Part shown: positions 1 through 8,668 of the stretch, one piece after another | Layout: each line of letters opens with the position of its first letter | How positions within the stretch are numbered: position 1 is the first letter of the stretch | Assembly: GCA_945901245.1 (NCBI GenBank) | Contig: CAMDKY010000004.1 | Location: 1 to 64,000 of the forward strand | DNA from: Polynucleobacter meluiroseus | GTDB taxonomy: Bacteria > Pseudomonadota > Gammaproteobacteria > Burkholderiales > Burkholderiaceae | Length of the DNA stretch: 64,000 nucleotides | Direction of reading: 5' to 3' | Made by a program: the position numbers and the translations under genes | The notes under the pieces: generated by a model | What the model was told of the DNA's origin: nothing | The model's input: the letters and a program-made list of their open reading frames with translations, nothing else | The model's database searches: none

Positions 1-32
1 TTTAGAAATCAAGGCGCTGCGTCAAAAAGGAC

Positions 33-791
33 TTAGACATACCACGATGCCCCCAAATGCCAACGATTGAGGCGACCTTGCACTCTGGCATTTTCAATCG
101 CGCTGCGGGTACTCTCGAATTCTTTCAAAACTAAATTGTTCGGCTCATACAGCTCGCAACCTGCACGAATGCGATCCATTGCTGCGCCAGGTCGGACATT
201 TTTAATCAGCAAATCGATGGTTGTTGAGCGAGACTTCAAGCGCTCAAAATAACCAGAGTGCCAATACCGACCCACATCCACCTCGGTAGCGCCTAAACGA
301 ATATCAAGCAGGATGCCGTGGCTAGAAATATCAATTACCTTTGTCAACAGTTCCTGACCGGCGCCCAAGCACAGCACAAAACTCAAGTCCTCATCGGCAG
401 GACCCAGCGTGCGGAACTCTTTTCTGCGCTGAATTAAAATTAATTCATTCGGTAGAGGGCAGGTGATGTTTCCATCCTCGGTTAATTTCAAATTCACTGC
501 TAAAAATTGCATCTTTCCAGACTCGCCACACAGCACCACAATCCGCTGCCCCCCAACGATGCTGGTAAGGCCGCCTTCGGGCTTCGTTTCAGGCTTCATC
601 ACGATGAGGCCTTGCTTGATGTCCAATAATGAAACCGGTAATTCCCTAGCCGAGCCGTCTACAGGAAATAAACCGGCAAGCGGTTTTTTAAATAATTCGC
701 GCTCTATTGTTTTTGGAATTGCACGAGACTCCACATGAAACTTCGGGTCAACGTTTTTTAATGCTTCAGGTGGGTGTATATTAAATTTCAT
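33..791 (-). CDS. PilZ-domain (YcgR-like) c-di-GMP effector
   Basis: The 252-residue protein has an N-terminal segment and a C-terminal PilZ-like domain. The c-di-GMP signature is visible as RRKEFR (residues 122-127) and DISSHG (154-159), matching the RxxxR and D/NxSxxG motifs of PilZ. The layout (YcgR-N-like domain followed by PilZ) resembles flagellar-brake proteins that bind c-di-GMP in the cytoplasm. No flagellar genes are visible nearby, so the target is unknown. A diguanylate cyclase gene lies about 2.4 kb away (3233-4003), so second-messenger signalling is a local theme. Confidence 0.75.
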   Translation of the reverse strand: MKFNIHPPEALKNVDPKFHVESRAIPKTIERELFKKPLAGLFPVDGSARELPVSLLDIKQGLIVMKPETKPEGGLTSIVGGQRIVVLCGESGKMQFLAVNLKLTEDGNITCPLPNELILIQRRKEFRTLGPADEDLSFVLCLGAGQELLTKVIDISSHGILLDIRLGATEVDVGRYWHSGYFERLKSRSTTIDLLIKNVRPGAAMDRIRAGCELYEPNNLVLKEFESTRSAIENARVQGRLNRWHLGASWYV

Positions 792-800
792 AGAATTAAA

Positions 801-1223
801 TTAAGGCACGCATACTTGACTAAAGACAATGGCTAAAGGACTACCTTCGGGGACCGGGTCATCATTCAAATTAAATCCAGTGTCGGTTTGTAGCATGGGT
901 TTACCTGCTGCATTAAGCTCCGCATAGTTAATGGTGGCCAAGGTAGAGTAAGTATTGCGCACGCAATTAAATAGGATGTTTCGGCGCACCGATACGACGC
1001 GCGACTCAAGCTTTCCTTCATTGGCTTTTCGATTGGTGATGACCCATACTTTTTTCCAATCCGGAGGCAACGCCTTGATTGAACTTTTGTAATATCCAAT
1101 GGAATAGTATTTGCCATCAAAAACCATCATCAAATCATCTTTTGCTTGAGAATGGGCTAGACCAGCCCCAAGCCAACTGGAGACTGCTATAAAAGCAAAA
1201 TGAGTTAAAAAACGGTTGCCCAT
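801..1223 (-). CDS. Small secreted protein, surface-adhesin E-like
   Basis: The frame is open from 1247, but the ATG at 1223 gives the better start because it begins directly with a signal peptide (MGNRFLTH followed by a hydrophobic stretch ending near AHSQA). The mature part is about 110 residues, with two cysteines that could form a disulfide (NCVRN and QVCVP). The short beta-rich secreted protein resembles the surface-adhesin protein E-like families common in Burkholderiales; this is a weak family call. A possibly related protein is encoded at 4027-4515. Function unknown. Confidence 0.55.
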   Translation of the reverse strand: MGNRFLTHFAFIAVSSWLGAGLAHSQAKDDLMMVFDGKYYSIGYYKSSIKALPPDWKKVWVITNRKANEGKLESRVVSVRRNILFNCVRNTYSTLATINYAELNAAGKPMLQTDTGFNLNDDPVPEGSPLAIVFSQVCVP

Positions 1224-1387
1224 GGTTAAAACCATATAAATAGGCAATTATACGGACATCTAGGGGGTAAAAGTAGCCCTCAAAGGGGGATATGCCTTAT
1301 GGGCATTGTGGCGTCAGAGCTTAGCTCGCCGCCAAGAGGCATCGGGTCCTCCAAGATCCAAACCGCGACTTAGTTTAAAACCCCACT

Positions 1388-1576
1388 TTAGGCAGTTGGA
1401 GCATCCTCAGCATTGCCATTCTCCAGCACTGGAATCGCCTCACCATTAATGACGTGCTTCACCCAATAGCGCGCTGCAGCAATATTGGTTGTATAAAAAG
1501 CAATTTTGCTACTCTTTTCGATGGTGTAAAAGCGCTCGCCTCGGATACGGTGCTCGGTAATGACTGGATTTTCCAT
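1388..1576 (-). CDS. Small hypothetical protein (62 aa)
   Basis: A 62-residue soluble protein with no signal peptide or membrane segment. The first 45 residues are rich in basic and aromatic amino acids (motif RYWVKHVINGE) and the tail is acidic. It stands alone, with intergenic DNA on both sides. I do not recognise a characterised family. Its normal composition and clean start support a real gene. Confidence 0.5.
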   Translation of the reverse strand: MENPVITEHRIRGERFYTIEKSSKIAFYTTNIAAARYWVKHVINGEAIPVLENGNAEDAPTA

Positions 1577-1837
1577 GATGTGAAATGCCTGTTTATTCTA
1601 TCGTTCTCTTAATACGGCCATACCGGCTCTTTTGATTAGCCCATTATTGCAGGGGATTGACCTGCTCCCCGCTAAAACTCCTTAAGCCATTAATTTATAT
1701 AGCAATTTATCCAGTGCTTCTGGTTAGAATGGGGGTATGTTTTGCGAACTGCACTTTCTAAACTGGATGGTAGATAGAACAATACCCAATGGCCCTGACT
1801 CCAGGACCCTAGCCATTGGTCGTCCCTAAGTCCCATC

Positions 1838-3229
1838 ATGGCTATATCGCTCAATAATCGACTTAGCCCTCAGGTCAGCCTCACACCGCAACTGCAGCAG
1901 GCCATCAAGCTCTTGCAACTATCCAATAATGAACTCGAGCAGGAATTAGCAAAAGCAGCAGAAGAAAACCCACTCTTGGAATTCGAGCCCAACCCAGAAA
2001 TCGAATCGAATCTCAGCCAATCCAATGAACGCATTGAACTACCCCAAAATAATTGGTCCAACAGCAATCCAGTAAGTCATGATGATGAAGAATGGGTCGA
2101 GCGCCATGAACGCGTGGCGCACAAGCAAACCCTGCTGGAATACTTAGAAGAGCAAATTCAGTTACTGAACATTCCCAGCCAAGAGCAGTCCCTCCTTGCC
2201 TACTTAGCCGGATGCCTTGATGACAGGGGCTACTTGATGGATGATCTGGAATCCATTCATAGCGAAATTAGCGCTCAATTGATGGGTAGCGCTCTGAGCG
2301 CAATGGAGCGCATCGAATCGGGCTTAAAAAAACTACAGACCCTTGACCCCCCGGGCGTTGGTGCCCGTAATCTCGCCGAGTGCCTCTCACTGCAAATTGA
2401 TCGCATCCTTCAAGAAGGAAAAAACAATGCGGACGAATGGGGGCTGGCAAAACGCATTGTGAATACGCACTTAAATCAAGTGGGTTCTAAAGATTGGCTC
2501 AAGATAAAGCAAGCCTGCGGCAAATCCCAAGCGGAAGTCATGAAGGCGGTTGAATGCATTCGCAGCTTGCAACACAATCCGGGCGGTCAATTTGATCGCG
2601 AACATGATCAGTGGGTCTTGCCCGACGTGGTCGTCAAAGCAAGCCGCGGAAAGTGGGTAGTGGAATCCAATCCTAGTGCCAAGCCCCGCATCTCCCTCAA
2701 CGCAGAATACGCCAGAATCCTCAACGAAAATGGCGGGAAAAAAGCCGATGGCGGATTAAAACAAAAAATGCTGGAAGCGAATTGGATCGTAAAAAATATT
2801 GCGCAGCGAGAAGAGACCATTCTGAAGGTGGCTCAAGAGATCGTGGCTCGCCAGCAAACCTTCTTCTCCTTGGGCGCAGTTGGCATGCGTCCGCTTGTAC
2901 TGCGAGAAATTGCCGAAAGCGTGAATATGCACGAATCAACCATTTCACGCGTGACGACCCAAAAGTACTTATCGTGCCCGCTGGGCATTTATGAATTCAA
3001 ATACTTTTTTAGTAGCCAGCTGAGTTCGGAAAAAGGCGGGGCTATTTCATCCACAGCGGTGCAAGCACTGATCAAGCAAATTGTAGAGAGCGAATCCACT
3101 GCAAAGCCGATCTCGGACACCCATATTGCAAAATTATTGAATGATCAAGGCTATGTCATTGCCAGAAGAACGGTAGCAAAATACCGCGAGTCGCTGCGTA
3201 TTCCTGCGGTACACCTGCGCAAAGAATAA
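1838..3229 (+). CDS. rpoN: RNA polymerase sigma-54 factor
   Basis: A 463-residue protein with the full sigma-54 layout: an N-terminal activator-interacting region rich in Leu/Gln (LTPQLQQAIKLLQLSN), an acidic linker (about residues 50-90), the core-binding domain, and near the C-terminus the RpoN box ARRTVAKYRE (about 442-451) that reads the -24 element. It directs core polymerase to -24/-12 promoters that need AAA+ activators. In many beta-proteobacteria rpoN follows lptB; here the upstream gene is an unrelated small one on the other strand. It converges with the diguanylate cyclase gene with only 3 nt between them. No clear -24/-12 site was found at the PGC promoters. Confidence 0.96.
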   Translation: MAISLNNRLSPQVSLTPQLQQAIKLLQLSNNELEQELAKAAEENPLLEFEPNPEIESNLSQSNERIELPQNNWSNSNPVSHDDEEWVERHERVAHKQTLLEYLEEQIQLLNIPSQEQSLLAYLAGCLDDRGYLMDDLESIHSEISAQLMGSALSAMERIESGLKKLQTLDPPGVGARNLAECLSLQIDRILQEGKNNADEWGLAKRIVNTHLNQVGSKDWLKIKQACGKSQAEVMKAVECIRSLQHNPGGQFDREHDQWVLPDVVVKASRGKWVVESNPSAKPRISLNAEYARILNENGGKKADGGLKQKMLEANWIVKNIAQREETILKVAQEIVARQQTFFSLGAVGMRPLVLREIAESVNMHESTISRVTTQKYLSCPLGIYEFKYFFSSQLSSEKGGAISSTAVQALIKQIVESESTAKPISDTHIAKLLNDQGYVIARRTVAKYRESLRIPAVHLRKE

Positions 3230-3232
3230 GGC

Positions 3233-4003
3233 TCACGGAAAAATGTGAATGCTGTTTTTTCCTGATTTTTTTGCTTGGTACATGGCTCGATCAGCTTGAT
3301 CAATTAAATCGTTGATTGATGTTGTTCCATCCGCTCCGATTGCAATACCAATACTGGCACCCAATGTGAACTCAATCGAGTGATCGGAATGTAAGTGCAA
3401 GGGTGCGGTGATAATTCTAAGCAAACGAGCGGCCAGCTCGATCACCAATTCCGGTTCGTGCACGCTCGCAAACGCCACAATAAATTCATCACCCCCCCAA
3501 CGCACCGCCATGTCGTCAGGTCTAATCGCACTCTGAATGCGGGCGCCTACTGCAGCCAAAACCCGGTCGCCAATCGCATGTCCATATTGATCATTGATCC
3601 GCTTAAACCCATCTAAATCAATAAAGTAGAGGGTCAAGGCGGTTTTCGCATTGTCTGCAGCCAAATGCTTTGGCGAAAAACGATCCACAAGACTGGCTCG
3701 CGTCAACATTCCGGTTAATTCATCTCGATTGCTCATCTCCACCTTATGCTCGCCATCCAGCAATGCCATCAGCATGCGGCGCTGAAATGCCGTCGAGCTC
3801 GGATCTTGGCGCAAGGCATCGATCACGTCTTGACGATTTGCCGTCTGCAGAACTTGCTGTAAGTTGGCCAGGTGGCGTTTAAAGAGAACTGCAGTTCGCT
3901 CTGGATTGAGCTCCATGAAATCCAGCTTTGAGTCCAAAGCCTCGGGCGTCAGATCCGCTGGAGTGATGGCCGAGGGTAAGGCAGTGGTTTTGCTGAGCGC
4001 CAT
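3233..4003 (-). CDS. Diguanylate cyclase (GGDEF)
   Basis: A 256-residue cytoplasmic protein. The N-terminal ~90 residues are helical with no recognised sensor domain. The GGDEF domain carries an intact catalytic GGDEF at residues 170-174 (context RWGGDEFIV), so it should be active. An RxxD product-inhibition site (RPDD, 161-164) sits five residues upstream, the usual I-site spacing. It makes c-di-GMP from two GTP. No membrane segment is visible. The PilZ protein at 33-791 is a plausible, unproven effector. Confidence 0.9.
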   Translation of the reverse strand: MALSKTTALPSAITPADLTPEALDSKLDFMELNPERTAVLFKRHLANLQQVLQTANRQDVIDALRQDPSSTAFQRRMLMALLDGEHKVEMSNRDELTGMLTRASLVDRFSPKHLAADNAKTALTLYFIDLDGFKRINDQYGHAIGDRVLAAVGARIQSAIRPDDMAVRWGGDEFIVAFASVHEPELVIELAARLLRIITAPLHLHSDHSIEFTLGASIGIAIGADGTTSINDLIDQADRAMYQAKKSGKNSIHIFP

Positions 4004-4026
4004 AACTGACTTCAGCTCACAAAAAA

Positions 4027-4515
4027 TTATTTACAAATCGTATTTTTAACATCGCTCTCGATGCTTCCAGGATCAATGGGTATCGGCTTGGATTTATTCT
4101 TCTCAAAATACACTTCATTGAGCGATCCCGTCTTCGCATCAAAAAACAGATAGGATGTTCGATAGTAAAAAAAAGAATTTTCTTTGCATTCCATAGCGCC
4201 ACTCGCGCTGAATAAATTGAAGGGCTTGCCTCCCGGAGCAATCTGGTCCTTATTAAAGTGGGCTGATACGGTATACCAAACAGTAGGACCCTCAGCCTTA
4301 CCCCAGCCCGCCAGCAAATACAGGGTAGTTTGGGCATTTTTACTGAGGACGATATCGCTATCGTTGTTCGCTTTTTTTACCCCTTTAGACTCAGTGACCT
4401 TGTTCATGCCGGATTCCAGCGGGGGCTTTGCATCCGTAGCGCAGGCCAAGGTCAATAAAGCACAAGCGATACTGAAACGAAAGATGGGTTTGCATTTGCT
4501 AAAGCAGGCGCTCAT
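4027..4515 (-). CDS. Secreted protein, possible surface-adhesin E-like
   Basis: 162 residues beginning with a signal peptide (FRFSIACALLTLACAT). The cysteine after TLA resembles a lipobox but the -3 residue is Thr, so lipidation is doubtful. The mature part has a pattern like the protein at 801-1223 (an aromatic core, EVYFEKNK, and a C-terminal Cys near the end, NTICK). Its start overlaps the stop of the upstream gene (4512-5168) by 4 nt (ATGA), so the two are probably co-translated. Function unknown. Confidence 0.5.
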   Translation of the reverse strand: MSACFSKCKPIFRFSIACALLTLACATDAKPPLESGMNKVTESKGVKKANNDSDIVLSKNAQTTLYLLAGWGKAEGPTVWYTVSAHFNKDQIAPGGKPFNLFSASGAMECKENSFFYYRTSYLFFDAKTGSLNEVYFEKNKSKPIPIDPGSIESDVKNTICK

Positions 4516-5168
4516 TTGGAGTCCCCCGCAATCTGCTTAGCTGCCCATCCCTCAAATGCTGCTGGAATTGCTTCACCTTCCATTAAACCAAAATACCGTG
4601 TTTTGCCATTTTCAATCGTAGCGGCATAAACACGACCCTTGCTGGGATCAATTAAGTATGCAGCTTGCGATAAGGCGCACCCCAATTTTTGACACCCCGC
4701 ACCAAAAATAGCTGGCCCCACATAAACTAAAGCTACGCTGTCTTCTAAGGCAGTAATGAAGGCTTGATAGCTGCTGCCGAGCAGATATTGAAATAAGGGT
4801 TCATTTACAGAGCGCTGAACAAACTGAAGTGAGGGGCCGCCGACAGCCAGTGGAGAATAGGTAGCGATCTGCTTACTTAAATTACTAAACTGCTCACTTT
4901 GCTCGCCCCGCAGCACCTTTGTTGCCTCTTGCTGGCTTGATTCAGCGGTGTATTCCCAGACTTTAAAAATGAAATAAATAAGCACTAAAGTGGCTAAGGC
5001 ATACAGCAAGACCTTAGCAACTTTTTTTGCTAAAAACACTACCCGACTTAGAATTGTTTGGGATTTGCTATCCATGCTGCGGGTCATCTTACAGAAGAAA
5101 TCATTCAGGTTTAGGCCATCAGAGGGCCTCAGCATTACTATAAAGCATAATCTTTGGGTTTCCAGCAA
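4512..5168 (-). CDS. Single-pass membrane protein, unknown function
   Basis: The frame encodes up to 218 residues, with one strong membrane segment (VLLYALATLVLIYFIFKVW) after a basic stretch and a periplasmic domain of about 130 residues. The start is uncertain: downstream ATGs at MLRPS, MTRSM and MDSKS would all keep the membrane segment. The C-terminal domain has two nearby cysteines (AGCQKLGCAL). It is translationally coupled to the secreted protein at 4027-4515. No family recognised. Confidence 0.5.
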   Translation of the reverse strand: MLETQRLCFIVMLRPSDGLNLNDFFCKMTRSMDSKSQTILSRVVFLAKKVAKVLLYALATLVLIYFIFKVWEYTAESSQQEATKVLRGEQSEQFSNLSKQIATYSPLAVGGPSLQFVQRSVNEPLFQYLLGSSYQAFITALEDSVALVYVGPAIFGAGCQKLGCALSQAAYLIDPSKGRVYAATIENGKTRYFGLMEGEAIPAAFEGWAAKQIAGDSK

Positions 5169-5269
5169 TTAGTAAGTTAGTAGCAAGATTTGCAATAATC
5201 TACGAAATGCTTCAATGTCGCCGAGCTTATGCTTCAAACGATTCGCACAAACACTATTTTGGGATAAAT

Positions 5270-5542
5270 ATGGGTACTTTGGATGATGCAATCAAGGAAC
5301 TAAAAGCAGTTAATGCGCAATTAGCTGAGATTAGCGCTAACCTTGCCCAAAGGGATCGCAAATCCGATGAAAGTCTGAACGTCATTCGCAAGGACCTCTG
5401 GAATATTAAAAATATTGTGGCAGACGAAAACATTCAGAATAAGATTGTCCAAAAGGGGGTGGAACGAGCGCTTGCAAAAGTCTTTGGATACCTCTTCCTT
5501 TCTGGACTCATGTTGTATGTTGTTGGTAAATTTTTGATCTAA
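5270..5542 (+). CDS. Small C-tail-anchored membrane protein
   Basis: The frame is open from 5207, but the ATG at 5270 is preceded by GGGA five bases upstream and gives a sensible 90-residue protein. The N-terminal part is a predicted coiled coil (MGTLDDAIKELKAVNAQLAE onward) and the C-terminus is one hydrophobic helix (LFLSGLMLYVVGKFLI). It may be co-transcribed with the next small membrane protein, which starts 28 nt downstream. No function can be assigned. Confidence 0.5.
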   Translation: MGTLDDAIKELKAVNAQLAEISANLAQRDRKSDESLNVIRKDLWNIKNIVADENIQNKIVQKGVERALAKVFGYLFLSGLMLYVVGKFLI

Positions 5543-5570
5543 ATCGGTATCTACTTTAGCGAATAAGCCC

Positions 5571-5948
5571 ATGACGACCCCGGAATTCAACGAGCGCCAA
5601 AAACGCTACCGACACATAGCGAAGTCCTTAGAGTCGGCAAGTCAAGAATACGAGAGCGCCGCCCTGGGTCTTGAACAAGGGATTAGCGAGGAACACATCC
5701 ATCGTCATGTTAAGAATGGGAATGCAGCGCTTGAATCCGCATTTCCAGAGCTATTTGCCCCACCAAAGCCCTCGGCTCCGCCCAAGCTTGCTCCAGCTCC
5801 GCGTGACTACACCAACCTGAAGGTGTTATTGATTGCTTTGCTGGTTTTGGGATTACTGTATGCCTTCGTTGCATTCGGTCCTACCGGCGACTTAACCAAG
5901 ACGTGGATGCTGCAAGATTTACAAAAGAACGTCGCTTATCCAAAGTAA
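5571..5948 (+). CDS. Small membrane protein, unknown function
   Basis: 125 residues: a charged helical N-terminal half, a Pro/Ala-rich linker (PPKPSAPPKLAPAPR), one membrane helix (VLLIALLVLGLLYAFVAF) and a short tail. It follows the tail-anchored protein at 5270-5542 on the same strand. I recognise no family. Confidence 0.5.
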   Translation: MTTPEFNERQKRYRHIAKSLESASQEYESAALGLEQGISEEHIHRHVKNGNAALESAFPELFAPPKPSAPPKLAPAPRDYTNLKVLLIALLVLGLLYAFVAFGPTGDLTKTWMLQDLQKNVAYPK

Positions 5949-6019
5949 GCGCGTTGCTGTCTTTGGTAGTGGATTTTATGGCGCAGCTGCTGTGGATTCT
6001 TCAGTTGTGCCCAAAACAC

Positions 6020-6490
6020 TTAATAGCCATCCGCCTTTTTTATCGGCAACACATTATTTAAGCTTGAGTCCCCTTGCTCCCCTGCCAAATGCGCCAATGA
6101 ATCCGAAAGCAAGCACTTCAAATTACCGTTAACCTTGGCATCTGGATGTACGTTAATCTGTGAATACGTCACATCTCCATTCACGATCGCTCCCGGATAA
6201 ATTTCTACACGGCCTTTGGCATAAACCGAACCCTCGATACGTCCAATAATGATGGCATGGGAGCTGTAAATATTACCCTCGATAAAGCCTGTTTTACCAA
6301 TGACAGCGGTGTAGCCCTCATCTGATCCAGCAGAATCTTCCTCTTGATGCATGTCTCCAATGAGGTGGCCAGACAAGAGCACATTCCCACGGTGCGTGAA
6401 ATCTCCCTTAATCGTAGAGCCGCTGCCAATCGTGCTTGCATAACTCAGTTGCGTGTCGGCCATTGGGCCTTTTTTGGAAAACTCGAACAT
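6020..6490 (-). CDS. Bactofilin (polymer-forming cytoskeletal protein) 1
   Basis: 156 residues with a central right-handed beta-helix pattern of repeated G-x-I/V-x-G turns (STIKGDF, GHLIGD, GFIEGN, GRIEGSV, AIVNGDV, AKVNGNL), as in bactofilins, flanked by short disordered tails. Bactofilins self-assemble without nucleotide into filaments that scaffold cell-shape or envelope enzymes. Translation could begin at the listed ATG or at the in-frame MADTQ nine codons on. It lies downstream of the RodZ-like gene (6531-7562) on the same strand, a plausible morphogenesis pair. Two further bactofilins lie within 4 kb. Confidence 0.85.
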   Translation of the reverse strand: MFEFSKKGPMADTQLSYASTIGSGSTIKGDFTHRGNVLLSGHLIGDMHQEEDSAGSDEGYTAVIGKTGFIEGNIYSSHAIIIGRIEGSVYAKGRVEIYPGAIVNGDVTYSQINVHPDAKVNGNLKCLLSDSLAHLAGEQGDSSLNNVLPIKKADGY

Positions 6491-6530
6491 GTCAACACCT
6501 CATTAAATAAGCGCGCACGGTAGCGGGCTA

Positions 6531-7562
6531 TCAATTGACCTCGACTAACTTCACTTGCTTAGATCCTGCGTTTGGCAACCGCACTCTCCACCCCTGAAAA
6601 AACATTTCTACATTGTCTAAATCTTGCCCAAGAACCGTGAAAGGCGAGACGCCTTTAAAGGCATGGGCAGTGTTTGCCTCTAATGCAATGACAAGTTGCT
6701 TGCCACCCCCATCAATAAAACAGATGGTCTGCTTAATTAATGTTTTTATATTAACAGTGTCGCCGGCCTTGCTTGGGCTCGAAGTTTGATAACTGAGCAA
6801 TTGCCCATCCTGCTTGAAGGGGCACTGGCCTGCTTCCGCAACCATTTCAGGGGGTTTAGTTTCTTGACTCGCCTCGGCTGGCGTAGTTTGCGCTTCGGCT
6901 TTTGCCTCATCACTAGCCGCCTTTAGCGGCTCAGCAGGAAGAATTTCGAGTGGTTTTGCATCACGCTCAAGCAGTGAAGCGACCTGGTATGCAATATCGT
7001 ATTTTGAGTTCAAGCCGAACACAATTCCTGCAAGCGCAATACCAAGGGAAAGGAAGGCGATTGATTTCATCGAAAAACGAGCTCCACCCCGCGTATTGGC
7101 CTCCGCTAATTCCCCACCCACTTTTTCTGTCAGCAACTCTTGCCACTCCAAGCGCTCCGTTATTGCAGGATTAACTGAGTTCTTAGCCGAGCTAGTCGAT
7201 AGACCATCTAGCGCAGATGAAGCAGTCTTTTCAGAGGGAGCGCCCTCATTGGACTCATTTTTACCCTCGCTATCTAAGGACTCTTTATCTTCCCCTTCTG
7301 CACCCACCACAGTTGCGCGCGGGTAAATGAGGTAGTCGGATTCGGAGAGGTTCAGCACAGTGCCGACGCGTTTTGCGGCATTGATTTTGAGTTTGAGGCT
7401 GTAGAACGAGGTCATGCCCCCCTCTTCTAACTCTAAAATCATCTTGGCAGATAAACAGCATAAGTTCGCTAACTCATTGCGCTCATAACGACGCGCTTCC
7501 CTTGCCGCCTTTAAGGTGGATCCAATCACCTCAGGTAGGGGAGTGTTTTTTTCTGGCGGCAT
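6531..7562 (-). CDS. RodZ-like helix-turn-helix membrane protein
   Basis: 343 residues: an N-terminal HTH of the RodZ type (about 10-75, IGSTLKAAREARR...), a long acidic/Ser-rich linker, one membrane helix near residues 170-190 (FLSLGIALAGIVFGL), a Glu/Ala-rich periplasmic linker and a C-terminal beta domain with a Cys pair (GQCPF and TICFI). RodZ links the MreB cytoskeleton to cell-wall synthesis. This one is divergent from the canonical gene next to ispG, and its neighbour is a bactofilin. It may instead serve a bactofilin-based structure (inference). Confidence 0.65.
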   Translation of the reverse strand: MPPEKNTPLPEVIGSTLKAAREARRYERNELANLCCLSAKMILELEEGGMTSFYSLKLKINAAKRVGTVLNLSESDYLIYPRATVVGAEGEDKESLDSEGKNESNEGAPSEKTASSALDGLSTSSAKNSVNPAITERLEWQELLTEKVGGELAEANTRGGARFSMKSIAFLSLGIALAGIVFGLNSKYDIAYQVASLLERDAKPLEILPAEPLKAASDEAKAEAQTTPAEASQETKPPEMVAEAGQCPFKQDGQLLSYQTSSPSKAGDTVNIKTLIKQTICFIDGGGKQLVIALEANTAHAFKGVSPFTVLGQDLDNVEMFFQGWRVRLPNAGSKQVKLVEVN

Positions 7563-7805
7563 GCCTTTTATCCTGTTATTTACTGCACCGCAATAAAATA
7601 GGCTACAGTAAAGCGAAATCTGTCTCTTTTATTGATTCTGTCAAATCTTAGCAAATTAGCCTGCTTTGCAGGAAATTTATTCGGCATGCAACTTAAAACG
7701 TATCAATTTCAACTGGTAATATAGCCGAATTCAACAGATAACTCTTCTCCACAGAGGAAAAATAGCAAAATGCAGCTTATTTGGATTTCAGGGTCTACAT
7801 CGACC

Positions 7806-8117
7806 ATGAAACAAATCAAAATAACCGGTAGAACCCTGATCAAAATTGCCTTTTTGTCTATTAGTGCATTTTTGATATTCGGGATTAGCATCCATTTCTT
7901 TGGTTTTCGGGTGGCCATTCGCTTTAGCCCCGAAATGACGAAAGAAATGGGCGGCGTGATCACCCGCAAGGAAATGGAGGAGATTGAAGCCCATTACCGT
8001 GAGAATCTACAAGCCCTTCAGAAACAAATTCCCTTAATCGAAAGTAAGATTGGCGAACTGAAAAATCTGAAAGACCAGTTCTCAGAACTATCGACCCCCA
8101 CTACGACGAAAAAATAA
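7806..8117 (+). CDS. Small membrane-anchored coiled-coil protein
   Basis: The frame is open from 7770, but the ATG at 7806 (MKQIKITGR) directly precedes a basic stretch and a signal-anchor helix (IAFLSISAFLIFGISIHFF), giving 103 residues. The rest is a Glu/Lys/Leu-rich coiled coil (EEIEAHYRENLQALQKQ). It sits between the RodZ-like gene and bactofilin 2. No family recognised; a role in the bactofilin structures is conceivable only from position. Confidence 0.5.
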   Translation: MKQIKITGRTLIKIAFLSISAFLIFGISIHFFGFRVAIRFSPEMTKEMGGVITRKEMEEIEAHYRENLQALQKQIPLIESKIGELKNLKDQFSELSTPTTTKK

Positions 8118-8153
8118 GGCCTAGATCGAGGGCCGGCAGCTGATTAAATAGTA

Positions 8154-8181
8154 TTGTCTTATGGCCAGAGTGTTATATGAT
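8154..8181 (+). promoter_or_regulatory. Candidate sigma-70 promoter of bactofilin 2
   Basis: TTGTCT (8154-8159) and TATGAT (8176-8181) are separated by 16 bp, 33 bp ahead of the bactofilin 2 start. The -10 box has one mismatch to TATAAT. Called by eye only. Confidence 0.35.
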
Positions 8182-8213
8182 GGTTTTACATTTATTACTT
8201 CAGGAAATATGAT

Positions 8214-8618
8214 ATGACGGATAACAATCCTAAAGGTTCTCTTTTTGTTGGTGAAGGTGTTATTGTTAAGGGTACATTCGAGGTGCCGGAGATGGCCGTC
8301 GTCGCAGGGCTAGTCGAGGGTGAGCTGAATACCAAGGAAGTTTTAGTGGACACCTCCGGTATTGTGAACGGGCGAATCAATGCCGAAGTGGTTGAAATTC
8401 GGGGCGAAGTCACGCAAGGCCTGCACGTAACCAATCACCTTAATGTGCGCTCGAGTGCCAAAATTACTGGACTGACCCAATACGCTGAAATGAGTGTTGA
8501 AAAAGGCGCCAAACTAAGCGGTGAGCTTCGGGTGATTGACTCTATCCCATCGCCCACCAGCTACTCGTCTTCCAGCAGCCAAAGCTATCAGAATACGGAC
8601 TCTAGCGACGCCGAGTAA
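8214..8618 (+). CDS. Bactofilin 2
   Basis: 134 residues with the bactofilin beta-helix repeat (VIVKGTF, GLVEGELN, GIVNGRIN, AKITG, AKLSGEL) and a Ser/Thr/Tyr-rich disordered tail. AGGAAA eight bases before the ATG is a good ribosome binding site. It runs opposite to the flanking bactofilins, has its own candidate promoter and ends in a strong terminator (8639-8668), so it is probably monocistronic. Confidence 0.85.
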   Translation: MTDNNPKGSLFVGEGVIVKGTFEVPEMAVVAGLVEGELNTKEVLVDTSGIVNGRINAEVVEIRGEVTQGLHVTNHLNVRSSAKITGLTQYAEMSVEKGAKLSGELRVIDSIPSPTSYSSSSSQSYQNTDSSDAE

Positions 8619-8638
8619 GTGGCTTTCAGCCTTCATCG

Positions 8639-8668
8639 AAATACCCCTTAGTGGGGTATTTTTATTTA
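8639..8668 (+). terminator. Rho-independent terminator after bactofilin 2
   Basis: AAATACCCC (8639-8647) pairs with GGGGTATTT (8653-8661) around a 5-nt loop, a 9-bp stem running into a T-rich tract (TTTTTATTTAT). It begins 20 nt after the bactofilin 2 stop and faces the convergent gene ending at 8666. Confidence 0.85.
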